Shown here: positions 19,124-29,255 of the stretch, piece by piece
How the letters are laid out: the number at the start of each line of letters is the position of its first letter
How positions within the stretch are numbered: position 1 is the stretch's first letter
NCBI GenBank assembly: GCA_903838355.1
Contig: CAILYC010000018.1
Span: 1-64,000, forward strand
Reading direction: 5' to 3'
Source of the DNA: an uncultured Burkholderiales bacterium
Lineage (GTDB): Bacteria > Pseudomonadota > Gammaproteobacteria > Burkholderiales > Burkholderiaceae_C
DNA length: 64,000 nucleotides
The notes under the pieces: model-generated
Told to the model about the DNA's origin: nothing
What the model saw: only the letters and a program-made list of their open reading frames with translations
The model's database searches: none
Translations under genes and position numbers: made by a program

Positions 19124-20071
19124 ATGAGTGCACACGCGGTACTTTTTGAGGGACCTAAAAACATCAAGCTCAGTCCCTTGGACGTGGCCGAAATGGTCGA
19201 AGGGGACATCAAGATTGAGGTCTCTTACACAGGAATCAGCACAGGTACTGAGCGACTCTTGTGGGATGGCAGCATGCCGCCTTTTCCGGGCATGGGCTAC
19301 CCCCTGGTGCCGGGCTACGAGACAGTGGGGCGTGTGGTGAAAAACCATTCAGAAAAGCACTTCAAAGATGGCGAATACGTCTTTGTGCCAGGCGCCTATT
19401 CTTTCAAGAATGTTCACAATCTCTTTGGCGGGTCGGGCTCACAGCTGGTCGTGCCGGCCGACCGTGTGGTGCGGGTGGCTCAAGAGCACGCCAAAAATGC
19501 CACGCTCTTGGCCTTGGCGGCAACGGTTTACCACAGTGTGTCCAAGGGTGGCGCCATGAATCCGGCTCAACCGCCCGATTTGATTGTGGGTCACGGCATC
19601 ATGGGCAGATTGCTCGCGCGCATGACCGTGGCCGCTGGCATGCCTGCCCCGACCGTGTGGGAGATCAACCCCGCTCGGGCCACAGGTGCCCAAGGCTACA
19701 AGGTCATCGACCCTCGAGACGACACAAAGAAAGACTACAAGGCCATTTATGACGTGAGCGGTGACTCGTCCTTGCTCAACAAACTCATTGGTCACTTGGC
19801 CCCAGGTGGGGAGGTGGTGCTGGCAGGGTTTTACACCCAAGACCTCGCGTTCACCTTTGCCTCGGCTTTTATGAAAGAGCCTCAAATTCGGGTGTCTGCA
19901 CAGTGGAAAAAATGCGACCTGGACGCGGTCTCTGAGCTCATGAACACGGGGCGTTTGTCATTTGATGATTTGATCACCCATGACAGCGCGCCCGCCCTAG
20001 CGCAAACGGCTTATGAAACGGCCTTTTGCGATCCCCAATGTCTCAAAATGATTCTTGACTGGAGAAACTAA
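19124..20071 (+). CDS. bchC: Hydroxyethyl bacteriochlorophyllide a dehydrogenase
   Basis: GISTGTERLLWDGSMPPFPGMGYPLVPGYETVGRVV; followed by bchX. Confidence 0.95.
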   Translation: MSAHAVLFEGPKNIKLSPLDVAEMVEGDIKIEVSYTGISTGTERLLWDGSMPPFPGMGYPLVPGYETVGRVVKNHSEKHFKDGEYVFVPGAYSFKNVHNLFGGSGSQLVVPADRVVRVAQEHAKNATLLALAATVYHSVSKGGAMNPAQPPDLIVGHGIMGRLLARMTVAAGMPAPTVWEINPARATGAQGYKVIDPRDDTKKDYKAIYDVSGDSSLLNKLIGHLAPGGEVVLAGFYTQDLAFTFASAFMKEPQIRVSAQWKKCDLDAVSELMNTGRLSFDDLITHDSAPALAQTAYETAFCDPQCLKMILDWRN

Positions 20072-21093
20072 TGTCACAACCCACGAATTCAAACGCCAAG
20101 GTTCAAGAGCAGACCATTCAGTTCACACAGCGCTTGCGAGATGAAGCACACCATGAGCCCGACCAAGTGCATTCGGGTGAAGTCACCAAAGAAACTCAAA
20201 TCATTGCCATCTATGGTAAAGGCGGCATTGGCAAGAGCTTCACTTTGGCCAACTTGAGTTACATGATGGCCCAGCAAGGTAAGAAAGTCTTGCTGATTGG
20301 TTGTGACCCCAAAAGCGACACCACCTCCTTGCTCTTTGGTGGCAAGGCCTGTCCCACCATCATTGAAACATCGTCAAAGAAGAAACTCGCTGGCGAAGCG
20401 GTGAGCATTGGTGACGTCTGCTTCAAGCGTGACGGTGTCTTCGCCATGGAGCTCGGTGGGCCTGAGGTCGGTCGCGGCTGCGGTGGGCGTGGCATCATCC
20501 ACGGCTTTGAGACCTTGGAGAAATTGGGCTTTCATGAGTGGGGCTTTGACTATGTGCTGCTCGACTTTTTGGGAGACGTGGTTTGTGGTGGTTTTGGTCT
20601 GCCAATTGCGCGTGACATGTGCCAAAAGGTGATTGTCGTGGCCTCCAACGATTTGCAGTCGCTTTATGTGGCCAACAATGTCTGCTCGGCCGTGGAATAC
20701 TTTAGAAAGCTCGGTGGCAATGTGGGTGTCGCTGGCATGGTGATCAACAAGGACGACGGCACCGGTGAAGCCGAGCAGTTTGCCGAGCGTGCTGGGATTC
20801 CTGTGCTTGCGGCCATTCCCGCCAACGAAGACATTCGCAGAAAAAGTGCAAGCTACGAGATCATTGGGCGTGCCGAGAGCCAATGGGGGCCGCTCTTTGC
20901 GGATTTGGCGCAAAACGTGGCCGAGGCGCCTCCCCAGCGCCCCAAGCCCTTGAGCCAAGATGAATTGTTGTCTCTCTTTAGCGCCGATACGGTGGGTCGC
21001 AATGTGGTGCTGCAGCCAGCCACCGAAGTGGACATGCGAGGGGCGAGCGTCATCACCAAGCCCACACTGGAAGTGATTTACGACGAGGCGTGA
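20071..21093 (+). CDS. bchX: Chlorophyllide reductase iron protein subunit X
   Basis: [62 protein letters not shown]. Confidence 0.97.
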   Translation: MSQPTNSNAKVQEQTIQFTQRLRDEAHHEPDQVHSGEVTKETQIIAIYGKGGIGKSFTLANLSYMMAQQGKKVLLIGCDPKSDTTSLLFGGKACPTIIETSSKKKLAGEAVSIGDVCFKRDGVFAMELGGPEVGRGCGGRGIIHGFETLEKLGFHEWGFDYVLLDFLGDVVCGGFGLPIARDMCQKVIVVASNDLQSLYVANNVCSAVEYFRKLGGNVGVAGMVINKDDGTGEAEQFAERAGIPVLAAIPANEDIRRKSASYEIIGRAESQWGPLFADLAQNVAEAPPQRPKPLSQDELLSLFSADTVGRNVVLQPATEVDMRGASVITKPTLEVIYDEA

Positions 21094-21196
21094 GGCCTGA
21101 CTTTACGCCCATTCCTCACCCCCATTTCCCCACGCCACTTCACCACACCATTTCATCCAAGACCTCACCACGCCACAAGGTCAACAACACACTGCC

Positions 21197-22720
21197 ATGG
21201 ACACCAAGACCATCCCGATCAAAGCTGTGAGCGATATTCCCCTCGAGGGGGCTGCTTGTCACGCCCCTCAGGAGTCGATGATTTCTGCGGCCCAAGCCGC
21301 GGGAAAGGCTGAAATACTCAAGCGCTATGCCCTCGATTACCCCAAAGGCCCTCACGATCAACCCCAGAGCATGTGCCCCGCCTTTGGCTCATTGCGGGTG
21401 GGCTTGCGCATGAGCCGCACGGCCACCATCCTCTCGGGTTCCGCTTGTTGTGTCTATGGCCTCACCTTCACCTCGCATTTTTATGGCGCGCGCCGCAGTG
21501 TTGGCTACGTGCCCTTCAACTCCGAGACCTTGGTGACGGGCAAGCTCTTTGAGGATATCCGCGAAGCGGTGCACCAACAGGCCGATCCCGAAAAATACGA
21601 TGCCATCGTGATCATCAATTTATGTGTGCCCACCGCCAGCGGAGTCCCCTTGCAACTCTTGCCCAAAGAGATCAATGGTGTGCGCATCATCGGCATTGAT
21701 GTTCCAGGCTTTGGTGTGCCCACCCACGCTGAGGCCAAAGACGTGCTCGCGGGCGCCATGCTCAAGTATGCCCGTCAAGAGGTCATGAATGGACCCGTGC
21801 CCGCACCCAAAAGGGGGCGCCAAGCCTTGCCGACTGTGACCCTTCTTGGAGAAATGTTTCCGGCCGACCCCATGGGGATCGCACAATTGATTGAGCCCAT
21901 GGGTTTGGCGGTGGGCTCGACTGTGCCGACCCGCGAGTGGCGCGAGCTCTATGCCGCCTTGGACGGCAGTGTGGTGGCTGCCATCCACCCGTTTTACACC
22001 GCATGTGTTCGCGAGTTCGAAGCCGCTGGCCGTCCCGTGGTGGGCTCTGCCCCCGTGGGAGTCGAAGGCACCCACGACTGGCTGCAGCACATTGGCCAAA
22101 GTGTTGGCGTATCACAAGAAAAAATTGATGCGGCCCGCAACAAGTCGCTGGCCGCGATCCGTGGCGTGCTGGCGGCCAAACCGATCAAGGGTCGCATCAC
22201 CTTGAGTGGTTACGAGGGCTCCGAATTGATAGTGGCCCGTCTCTTGGTGGAGTGTGGTGCCGACTTGCGCTATGTGGGTTCGGCCTGTCCGGCCACGCCT
22301 TGGAACACGAACGACGCGGAGTGGCTCAAGAGCAAAGGCGTCCAGGTTCAATTCCGGGCTTCGCTCGAGCAAGACCTCGAAGCGGTCAAAGCCTATGAAC
22401 CGAATTTGGCCATCGGCACCACCCCAGTGGTGCAGTATGCCAAAGAGGCCTGTATACCATCTCTTTATTTCACCAATTTGATTTCTGCGCGCCCCTTGAT
22501 GGGGGTCGCGGGTGCGGGCTCCTTGATTCAGGTGGTGAATGCGGCCATTGGCAACCAACATCGCTTCAATCAAATGAAAGATTTTTTTGGTGCGGTGGGC
22601 CGCGGTGATGCTTCGGGCGTTTGGTCAGACAAGCCAAAAGAGCATCCCGAATTCAGGGCCGAGAACCGCCGCCAGATGGAGAAGAAAAACAAACAGCGCA
22701 AAGCGCAGGAGATGGGCTGA
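21197..22720 (+). CDS. bchY: Chlorophyllide reductase subunit Y
   Basis: [67 protein letters not shown]. Confidence 0.97.
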   Translation: MDTKTIPIKAVSDIPLEGAACHAPQESMISAAQAAGKAEILKRYALDYPKGPHDQPQSMCPAFGSLRVGLRMSRTATILSGSACCVYGLTFTSHFYGARRSVGYVPFNSETLVTGKLFEDIREAVHQQADPEKYDAIVIINLCVPTASGVPLQLLPKEINGVRIIGIDVPGFGVPTHAEAKDVLAGAMLKYARQEVMNGPVPAPKRGRQALPTVTLLGEMFPADPMGIAQLIEPMGLAVGSTVPTREWRELYAALDGSVVAAIHPFYTACVREFEAAGRPVVGSAPVGVEGTHDWLQHIGQSVGVSQEKIDAARNKSLAAIRGVLAAKPIKGRITLSGYEGSELIVARLLVECGADLRYVGSACPATPWNTNDAEWLKSKGVQVQFRASLEQDLEAVKAYEPNLAIGTTPVVQYAKEACIPSLYFTNLISARPLMGVAGAGSLIQVVNAAIGNQHRFNQMKDFFGAVGRGDASGVWSDKPKEHPEFRAENRRQMEKKNKQRKAQEMG

Positions 22721-24228
22721 TGTTTGTCATTGACCACGACCGAGCCGGCGGCTACTGGGGAGCCGTCTATGTCTTTACCGCCATCAAAGGACTGCAAGTC
22801 GTCATCGATGGACCCGTTGGGTGTGAGAATTTGCCGGTGACCTCCGTGCTGCATTACACCGATGCTTTGCCTCCCCATGAGTTGCCCATTGTGGTGACCG
22901 GGTTGGCCGAGGAGCAGCTCGGTCGCGAGGGCACCGAAGGCGCCATGAAGCGCGCTCATTCAAGCCTCGACCCGGATTTGCCCTCGGTGGTGGTGACGGG
23001 CTCCATTGCCGAGATGATTGGTGGGGGCGTGACGCCAGAGGGCACCAACTTGATGCGGTTTTTACCGCGCACCATTGACGAAGACCAGTGGCAGTGTGCC
23101 AACCGGGCCATGTCTTGGTTGTGGTCCGAGTATGGTCTCAAAAAAGTGCCCAAACGCGCTCGCAAAGAGGGCGAGCGACCCCGTGTGAACATCATCGGCC
23201 CGTGCTACGGCACCTTCAACTCGGCCAGCGATGTCGCTGAGATCCGTCGTTTGGTGCAAGGCATTGGGGCGGAGATCAATATGGTCTTCCCGCTGGGTTC
23301 GCATTTGTCAGACGTCTCGCGTTTGGTTGAATCCGATGTCAACATTTGCATGTACCGCGAATTTGGTCGCTCCTTGTGTGAGACTTTGGATCGGCCATAT
23401 TTACAAGCGCCCATCGGTCTTCACAGCACCACAATGTTTTTGCGCAAGCTCGGGGAACTCACCGGTCTTGATCCCGAGCCCTTCATCGATCGTGAAAAGC
23501 ACACCACGTTAAAGCCCGTGTGGGATTTGTGGCGCTCGGTGACACAGGACTTTTTTGCAACAGCGAGTTTTGCTGTCGTGGCCAATGAAACTTACACACG
23601 GGGTCTTAAAAATTTTCTAGAAGTGGAGATGGGCTTGCCCTGTCGCTTTGCAGTGTCGCGCATGCCTGGACAAAAGACCGACAACGAAGAGGTCCGTCAA
23701 AAGGTCTATAAAGAGACCCCCCTCATCATGTTTGGCAGCTACAACGAGCGCATGTATTTGAGTGAGATTGGCGCAAGAGGTCCAATGCGGCCATGCTTCA
23801 TCCCGGCGTCCTTTCCTGGGGCCATTATTCGCCGCCACACTGGAACGCCCTTCATGGGCTACAGCGGGGCGTCTTATTTGGTACAAGAGGTCTGCAATGC
23901 GCTTTTTGATGCGCTGTTCAATATTTTGCCCTTGGGCACCGACATGGACCGCGCCGAATCAACCCTTTCTCGTGGGGTCGTGGCACCTAGCCAATTGCCT
24001 TGGAGCGAAGAGGCGCAAAGCTTGATGCGTGCGTGTGTCGGCGCGCAACCGGTGCTCGTGCAGATCTCGGCAGCCAAAACCTTGCGCGACACCACCGACC
24101 GGGCTGCCCTAGAAGCGGGTGAAAACGAGGTCAGTGCCGCACGACTTCTCGTCGTGGCCAAATCGTTTGGATGGGCGCCAGACGAGGACGCTGCAGCTGA
24201 GCATGAATCCAAAGGCGTGACGGCATGA
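22720..24228 (+). CDS. bchZ: Chlorophyllide reductase subunit Z
   Basis: [66 protein letters not shown] overlap with bchY stop. Confidence 0.97.
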   Translation: MFVIDHDRAGGYWGAVYVFTAIKGLQVVIDGPVGCENLPVTSVLHYTDALPPHELPIVVTGLAEEQLGREGTEGAMKRAHSSLDPDLPSVVVTGSIAEMIGGGVTPEGTNLMRFLPRTIDEDQWQCANRAMSWLWSEYGLKKVPKRARKEGERPRVNIIGPCYGTFNSASDVAEIRRLVQGIGAEINMVFPLGSHLSDVSRLVESDVNICMYREFGRSLCETLDRPYLQAPIGLHSTTMFLRKLGELTGLDPEPFIDREKHTTLKPVWDLWRSVTQDFFATASFAVVANETYTRGLKNFLEVEMGLPCRFAVSRMPGQKTDNEEVRQKVYKETPLIMFGSYNERMYLSEIGARGPMRPCFIPASFPGAIIRRHTGTPFMGYSGASYLVQEVCNALFDALFNILPLGTDMDRAESTLSRGVVAPSQLPWSEEAQSLMRACVGAQPVLVQISAAKTLRDTTDRAALEAGENEVSAARLLVVAKSFGWAPDEDAAAEHESKGVTA

Positions 24229-24440
24229 GCCCCACGCCACAACATTTGAACCAAATCATGGGAGTGTGCTTCAACATCGCCGCCGATCGGACGCGACTTG
24301 AAGCCTCTGCCGAGCAATGCAGCAACGTTGGGTTGCGGCTGCCCAGGGTGCGCGGGCTGTGCGCGTCAATGGTCCAAGTGACCAATTTTCTTCAACAAGG
24401 AGCATTCATATGTCTAATCGGACGTCCATTTCCGGCCTGA
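24225..24440 (+). CDS. Possible 71-aa leader-like ORF between bchZ and pufB
   Basis: ATG overlaps the bchZ stop (ATGA) and the ORF runs over the pufB start; no recognisable PufQ signature. Confidence 0.25.
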   Translation: MSPTPQHLNQIMGVCFNIAADRTRLEASAEQCSNVGLRLPRVRGLCASMVQVTNFLQQGAFICLIGRPFPA

Positions 24441-24553
24441 CCGACGAAGAAGCTCAGGAGTTCCACCATTACTGGGTCCAAGGATTAGTGGGGTTTGTGG
24501 CTGTCGCTGCAATTGCTCACATGTTGGTCTGGGCATGGCGGCCCTGGTTCTGA
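24410..24553 (+). CDS. pufB: LH1 beta polypeptide
   Basis: [47 protein letters not shown]. Confidence 0.97.
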   Translation: MSNRTSISGLTDEEAQEFHHYWVQGLVGFVAVAAIAHMLVWAWRPWF

Positions 24554-24587
24554 GTTTAGGTAAGTTTTTTTTCTGAGGAGTTTAACC

Positions 24588-24812
24588 ATGTCAAACGTGA
24601 TCAACGAAAGTCATCGATCCATTGCGCAAAAAGAGCGCTTTGGTGACATGCTGATGTTTGTGCCTTGCTTTGTGGTTTTGTTGGCCGTTGCTTTACTGGG
24701 TCAATTGATCGGTTTTCATTGGCGAACTTGGCTGAGTGGCGCTGAGGACTCACACAACATGGTCGTTGGCATCAAGACGGCGGTTTACACCTTTATGTCC
24801 CATATCAATTAG
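24588..24812 (+). CDS. Uncharacterised 74-aa single-TM protein between pufB and pufA; candidate RC-LH1 accessory subunit or divergent LH1-beta paralogue
   Basis: RBS gaggag 8 nt before [77 protein letters not shown]. Confidence 0.8.
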   Translation: MSNVINESHRSIAQKERFGDMLMFVPCFVVLLAVALLGQLIGFHWRTWLSGAEDSHNMVVGIKTAVYTFMSHIN

Positions 24813-24822
24813 GAGAATAGCC

Positions 24823-25029
24823 ATGTGGAGAGTTTGGCGACTGTTTGATCCCTTGAGAGCCATGGTGGTACAGGGAATTTTTCTGTTTACGCTGGCAGCA
24901 ATGATTCACCTCATTTTGCTCAGTACCAACAAATACAACTGGTTTGATGGTCCTCGTGTGAAGCAGCCCGCTGCGGCCTCGGCGCAAAACGCACCCATGC
25001 CCACGCCCGCTGCTGTCACGAAGTCTTGA
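24823..25029 (+). CDS. pufA: LH1 alpha polypeptide
   Basis: [44 protein letters not shown]...; RBS taggag. Confidence 0.97.
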   Translation: MWRVWRLFDPLRAMVVQGIFLFTLAAMIHLILLSTNKYNWFDGPRVKQPAAASAQNAPMPTPAAVTKS

Positions 25030-25054
25030 ACGACTGAGTTTTTTGAGGGTAGGG

Positions 25055-25103
25055 TGCAGGTACGCAGGCTTGGGTCTTGTCCCCCAAGTCTGCAGTACCT
25101 GCA
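25055..25103 (+). promoter_or_regulatory. Large pufA-pufL intercistronic stem-loop (20 bp with one bulged A)
   Basis: TGCAGGTAC-GCAGGCTTGGG / tcttgtcc / CCCAAGTCTGC-a-GTACCTGCA. Confidence 0.85.
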
Positions 25104-25170
25104 TTTTGTGAGTTTTTGGATTTGAAATTTCGTTGGTTTTTTGCTTGTGCAGGCAAAGGAGGGCTTTAAG

Positions 25171-25995
25171 ATGGCCATGCTGAGTTTTGAGAAAAAATAC
25201 CGAGTCCGCGGAGGCACCCTGATTGGGGGTGACTTGTTTGACTTCTGGGTGGGTCCATTTTTCGTGGGCTTTTTTGGTGTCACAACATTCTTTTTCTCAG
25301 TGCTGGGTACTGCCCTCATCTTGTACGGGGCGGCCATGGGGCCGACTTGGAATCTTTGGCAAATCAGTATCGCACCGCCTGATTTGTCTTATGGGTTGAA
25401 GCTCGCGCCCATGATGAAGGGTGGCTTGTGGCAATGGATCACGGTGTGCGCTTTGGGCGCCTTTGTGTCTTGGGCACTTCGGGAGGTGGAGATTTGTCGC
25501 AAACTCGGCATGGGTCTGCATGTGCCAGTGGCTTATAGCTTTGCGGTTTTTGCGTATTTCACCCTAGAAGTGGTGCGTCCAGTTTTGATGGGAGCTTGGG
25601 GACACGCCTTTCCCTACGGAATTTTTAGTCACTTGGACTGGGTCTCCAACGTGGGCTACCAATACTTGCACTTTCACTACAACCCCGCGCACATGATTGC
25701 GGTTACCTTTTTCTTCACCACCACTTTTGCATTGGCTTTGCACGGCGCTTTGGTGCTCTCGGCCACCAACCCCAAGCCTGGCGACGCGGTCAAGTCTCCT
25801 GAGCATGAGGATACCTTTTTCCGCGACATTGTTGGCTACTCCATTGGGACACTGGGGATTCACCGCTTGGGTTTATTTTTGGCATTGGCGGCAGTTTTCT
25901 TTTCTGCCGTTTGTATTGTCATCAGTGGACCCTTTTGGTCGCGTGGTTGGCCCGAGTGGTGGGGTTGGTGGTTGAACATGCCCATTTGGCACTGA
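25171..25995 (+). CDS. pufL: Photosynthetic reaction center L subunit
   Basis: [36 protein letters not shown]... ATG at 25171. Confidence 0.98.
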   Translation: MAMLSFEKKYRVRGGTLIGGDLFDFWVGPFFVGFFGVTTFFFSVLGTALILYGAAMGPTWNLWQISIAPPDLSYGLKLAPMMKGGLWQWITVCALGAFVSWALREVEICRKLGMGLHVPVAYSFAVFAYFTLEVVRPVLMGAWGHAFPYGIFSHLDWVSNVGYQYLHFHYNPAHMIAVTFFFTTTFALALHGALVLSATNPKPGDAVKSPEHEDTFFRDIVGYSIGTLGIHRLGLFLALAAVFFSAVCIVISGPFWSRGWPEWWGWWLNMPIWH

Positions 25996-26079
25996 TGTTC
26001 TTGAACGCTCAAACAAGATAAATATCAACCTGGAAAGATGAGTATCGCACTCATTGTCAAAGCTTAAAGGAAGGTCAGC

Positions 26080-27057
26080 ATGCCCCAATATCAAAATTTA
26101 TTCACAACGGTCCAAGTCACTGGCCCTGTCAGTGATGGCATACCCTTGGGCCGTGCAAACGATCCGCGCTTGGGCAAACCGTTTTTGTTTCATTTGGCCG
26201 GACGCCTAGGCAATGCGCAAATTGGCCCAGTTTATTTGGGAAGTTTGGGCGTGGCGTCCTTGATCCTTGGCATCTTGTCGTTCAATATCATCGGCATGAA
26301 CATGCTCGCGTCGGTGAATTTTGATCCGGTTCAATTCATTCGTCAGTTGTTTTGGTTGGCCTTGGAGCCACCAGCACCCCAGTACGGCTTGCACATGCCG
26401 CCCCTCAACCAAGGCGGTTGGTGGCTGATGGCGGGCTTTTTTTTGACACTCTCGATTTTGCTTTGGTGGGCCAGAACCTATCGGCGCGCTCGTGAATTGG
26501 GCATGGGCACGCATGTGCCCTGGGCCTTTGTGGGTGCAATTTGGTTGTTTTTGGTGCTTGGATTGTTTAGGCCTGTTTTGATGGGCTGTTGGTGTGAGGC
26601 CGTGCCCTTTGGTATTTTCCCCCACCTGGACTGGACAGCGGCGTTTTCATTGCGTTACGGCAACTTGTTTTACAACCCATTTCATGCCTTGTCCATTGTG
26701 TTCTTGTACGGATCGGTTCTCCTTTTTGCCATGCACGGTGCCACCATCTTGGCGGTGAGCCGCTATGGTGGTGAGCGAGAAATTGAGCAAATTGTCGACC
26801 GGGGAACGGCGTCTGAGCGGGCCGCCCTCTTTTGGCGCTGGACCATGGGGTTCAACGCCACGATGGAGTCGATTCACCGCTGGGCATGGTGGTTCGCTGT
26901 GTTGTGTCCCTTGGTGGGCGGTATTGGCATCTTGCTCACCGGCACAGTGGTTGACAATTGGTATTTGTGGGCGGTCAAGCACGGTGTGGCCCCTCCCTAT
27001 CCGAATGTCTTTCCCAATGTGGTGGATCCCGCAATTTTGAATGGAGGCAAACCATGA
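26080..27057 (+). CDS. pufM: Photosynthetic reaction center M subunit
   Basis: [23 protein letters not shown]...[36 protein letters not shown]... Confidence 0.98.
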   Translation: MPQYQNLFTTVQVTGPVSDGIPLGRANDPRLGKPFLFHLAGRLGNAQIGPVYLGSLGVASLILGILSFNIIGMNMLASVNFDPVQFIRQLFWLALEPPAPQYGLHMPPLNQGGWWLMAGFFLTLSILLWWARTYRRARELGMGTHVPWAFVGAIWLFLVLGLFRPVLMGCWCEAVPFGIFPHLDWTAAFSLRYGNLFYNPFHALSIVFLYGSVLLFAMHGATILAVSRYGGEREIEQIVDRGTASERAALFWRWTMGFNATMESIHRWAWWFAVLCPLVGGIGILLTGTVVDNWYLWAVKHGVAPPYPNVFPNVVDPAILNGGKP

Positions 27058-28097
27058 AGGCCATGACGTCTCGGTTTTTATCTTGGACACTTTTGGGTGC
27101 CGTGATTGTATTGAGTGGTTGCGAGCGCCCGCCCATGCTCAGTGAGCAGCACGGTTACCGCGGAACCGGTATGGTGCAGGTGAAAAATCCACGCACCCTG
27201 GAGGACCAAGCCGCCAATAACGTTGTCCCTTTTGCACTTCCACCCGCTCCCACTGACGGTCCAAGGGCGAGTCAAGTTTATAAAAACGTCCAGGTCTTGG
27301 GGGGCTTGTCTTCTGCCCAGTTCACCCGTTTGATGGTGTCCATGACCTCTTGGGTGGCTCCCAACGAGGGATGCGTTTACTGCCACAACCCGGCCAATTT
27401 TGCCGAGGATGTTAAGTACACCAAAGTGGTGGCGCGTCGAATGATTCAAATGACGCAACACGTCAACAGTGATTGGTCCAAGCACGTGGGCAGCACCGGG
27501 GTGACTTGTTACACCTGTCACCGTGGCAACAACATACCCCAGCAAGTTTGGTTCAAGAAGGACACCTCTCCCATGGGAGCAGACTTCATCGGCGACCGCG
27601 CTGGTCAAAATGAGCCCGCGCCCAGTGTTGGCCTGAGTTCCTTGCCCAATGACCCGTTCACGCCTTTTTTATTGGGCTCTGACGACATCCGTGTGGGCGG
27701 CACGACCGCGCTGCCCCACGACAACCGCCATTCCATCAAGCAAGCCGAATGGACCTATGGCCTGATGACCCATATGGCAACGTCACTGGGTGTGAACTGC
27801 ACCTTTTGCCACAATACCCGATCTTTCGTCAGTTGGGAGGGCAACCCACCTCAACGCGCCACCGCTTGGTATGGTATTCGCATGGCACGCGACTTGAATA
27901 TGCAGTATATGGAGCCTTTGCTCGCCACCTTTCCACAGCATCGTTTGGGTGAAACAGGAGACGTCGCGAAGGTTTATTGTGCGACTTGTCACCAAGGGGC
28001 GAACAAGCCCTTGTACGGCGCCAAAATGCTCGATTCCTATCCTGAGCTCAAAAGCATCACTTCAAGCGCTGCCGAGGTCAAAATATCGAAGCGTTGA
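27054..28097 (+). CDS. pufC: Reaction-center tetraheme cytochrome c subunit, lipoprotein
   Basis: Lipobox VIVLSGC; four CXXCH motifs (CVYCH, CYTCH, CTFCH, CATCH); ATGA overlap with pufM. Confidence 0.97.
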   Translation: MKAMTSRFLSWTLLGAVIVLSGCERPPMLSEQHGYRGTGMVQVKNPRTLEDQAANNVVPFALPPAPTDGPRASQVYKNVQVLGGLSSAQFTRLMVSMTSWVAPNEGCVYCHNPANFAEDVKYTKVVARRMIQMTQHVNSDWSKHVGSTGVTCYTCHRGNNIPQQVWFKKDTSPMGADFIGDRAGQNEPAPSVGLSSLPNDPFTPFLLGSDDIRVGGTTALPHDNRHSIKQAEWTYGLMTHMATSLGVNCTFCHNTRSFVSWEGNPPQRATAWYGIRMARDLNMQYMEPLLATFPQHRLGETGDVAKVYCATCHQGANKPLYGAKMLDSYPELKSITSSAAEVKISKR

Positions 28098-28134
28098 GTC
28101 CGTGTGGTTTGAATGTTGAGATCCTGTCAGAGAA

Positions 28135-28221
28135 CCATGGTAAAGAGCCGTGGTAAAAAGCCGTGGTAATGAGCCATGATAAAGCGCCATGATAAAGCGC
28201 CATGATAAAGCGCCATGGGGG
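28135..28221. repeat. 13-bp tandem repeat (about 6.5 units) downstream of pufC
   Basis: ccatggtaaagag ccgtggtaaaaag ccgtggtaatgag ccatgataaagcg x3 ccatggggg. Confidence 0.9.
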
Positions 28222-28363
28222 CACGTTTGTCTTCCCCATGGACCTTGGAGCAGATTTTATTTTTTTGGGCTCTAGAAGGCCCTTCTTGAAAGATCATTTT
28301 TGGTTTGACACCTGTTAAGCGTTGGGTGACTGGCGTTAAGGGTGGCGGTGATGATCTCAATTT

Positions 28364-29146
28364 ATGTCCAACCCCGCGTTTGATTCGAGCAAATCGCAAA
28401 CCACTTTGAATGGAGTGGTGGTGGTGGTGCTCTTTGATTTCTTGCCGCAACACCGCGCCTGGGCTTGGCTCAAGCTCATGCAAGGCACCCACGGGTTATA
28501 CAAAACCATGCCCGGCCTCTTGTTTGCCAAGGTCATGGGTTCAGGTGAAGGCGGGGGCTTTGGCCTGAGGCCGAGCTCGAGTCACCAGGGTTTGATTTTT
28601 CTATTTGATGGTTTGAAAAATGCGTGTGCATACTTGAATAGCCATGATCTTGAGCTCTACCGAGAAAGAGCCCGCGAGTGGTGGCAAGGTCTACTCGGGG
28701 TGAATTCGTGTCGCGGCAGTTGGAATGAACATGGCTGGCAAAGTCATGGCCTGTGGCCCAGTGGTCAAGCGCTCTGCACGAGCGGACCGGTCGCCTCTTT
28801 GACCCGAGGGTCGGTGCGAGCGTCCAAAGCAGTGGCCTTTTGGCGCTATGCGCCAGCGGCACAAAAGGATTTGAACCAAGCCCCTGGATGCACTTTGTCC
28901 ATGGGACTGGGTGAGGCACCCGTTCTCAGGCAATGCACTTTTTCACTCTGGAAAGACACCGAGTCCTTGGTCAATTATGCCCACAACGGTGCACACCAAA
29001 GAGCCATTGCTGCTGCACAAAAACATGGCTTCTTTACCGAGTCGATGTTCGTTCGAATGCAAGTGCTGCACATGCGCGGTCTCTGGGGTGAGCAAGCTTT
29101 TGACGCCAAAGCGCCCATGCTTGAGGCTTACGAGTTCACGCCATGA
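28364..29146 (+). CDS. crtA: Spheroidene monooxygenase
   Basis: VVVVVLFDFLPQHRAWAWLKLMQGT..., GLGEAPVLRQCTFSLWKDTESLVNYAHNGAHQRAI; next to crtD and crtC. Confidence 0.92.
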   Translation: MSNPAFDSSKSQTTLNGVVVVVLFDFLPQHRAWAWLKLMQGTHGLYKTMPGLLFAKVMGSGEGGGFGLRPSSSHQGLIFLFDGLKNACAYLNSHDLELYRERAREWWQGLLGVNSCRGSWNEHGWQSHGLWPSGQALCTSGPVASLTRGSVRASKAVAFWRYAPAAQKDLNQAPGCTLSMGLGEAPVLRQCTFSLWKDTESLVNYAHNGAHQRAIAAAQKHGFFTESMFVRMQVLHMRGLWGEQAFDAKAPMLEAYEFTP

Positions 29147-29255
29147 AGTGGATTGGGTTGGCCAGGTGTGGCTTGGTGTTGAACATTCACGTCACGCCCA
29201 ATTCGAACTTCGCGCGCCCCATGCTGAGCACGTATCCAAACCTCTCGAATCCAAC

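Noticed and set aside
24588-24812. Calling the 74-aa ORF pufX or a functional second pufB
   Set aside because: PufX lies after pufM in Rhodobacter and shares no clear sequence here; the BChl-ligand His is absent, so a functional beta is not supported. Left unnamed.
28127-28492. 121-aa minus-strand ORF over the 13-bp repeat
   Set aside because: Repeat-encoded peptide (MALYHGALSWRFIMAHYHG...) without RBS or homologous look; likely spurious.
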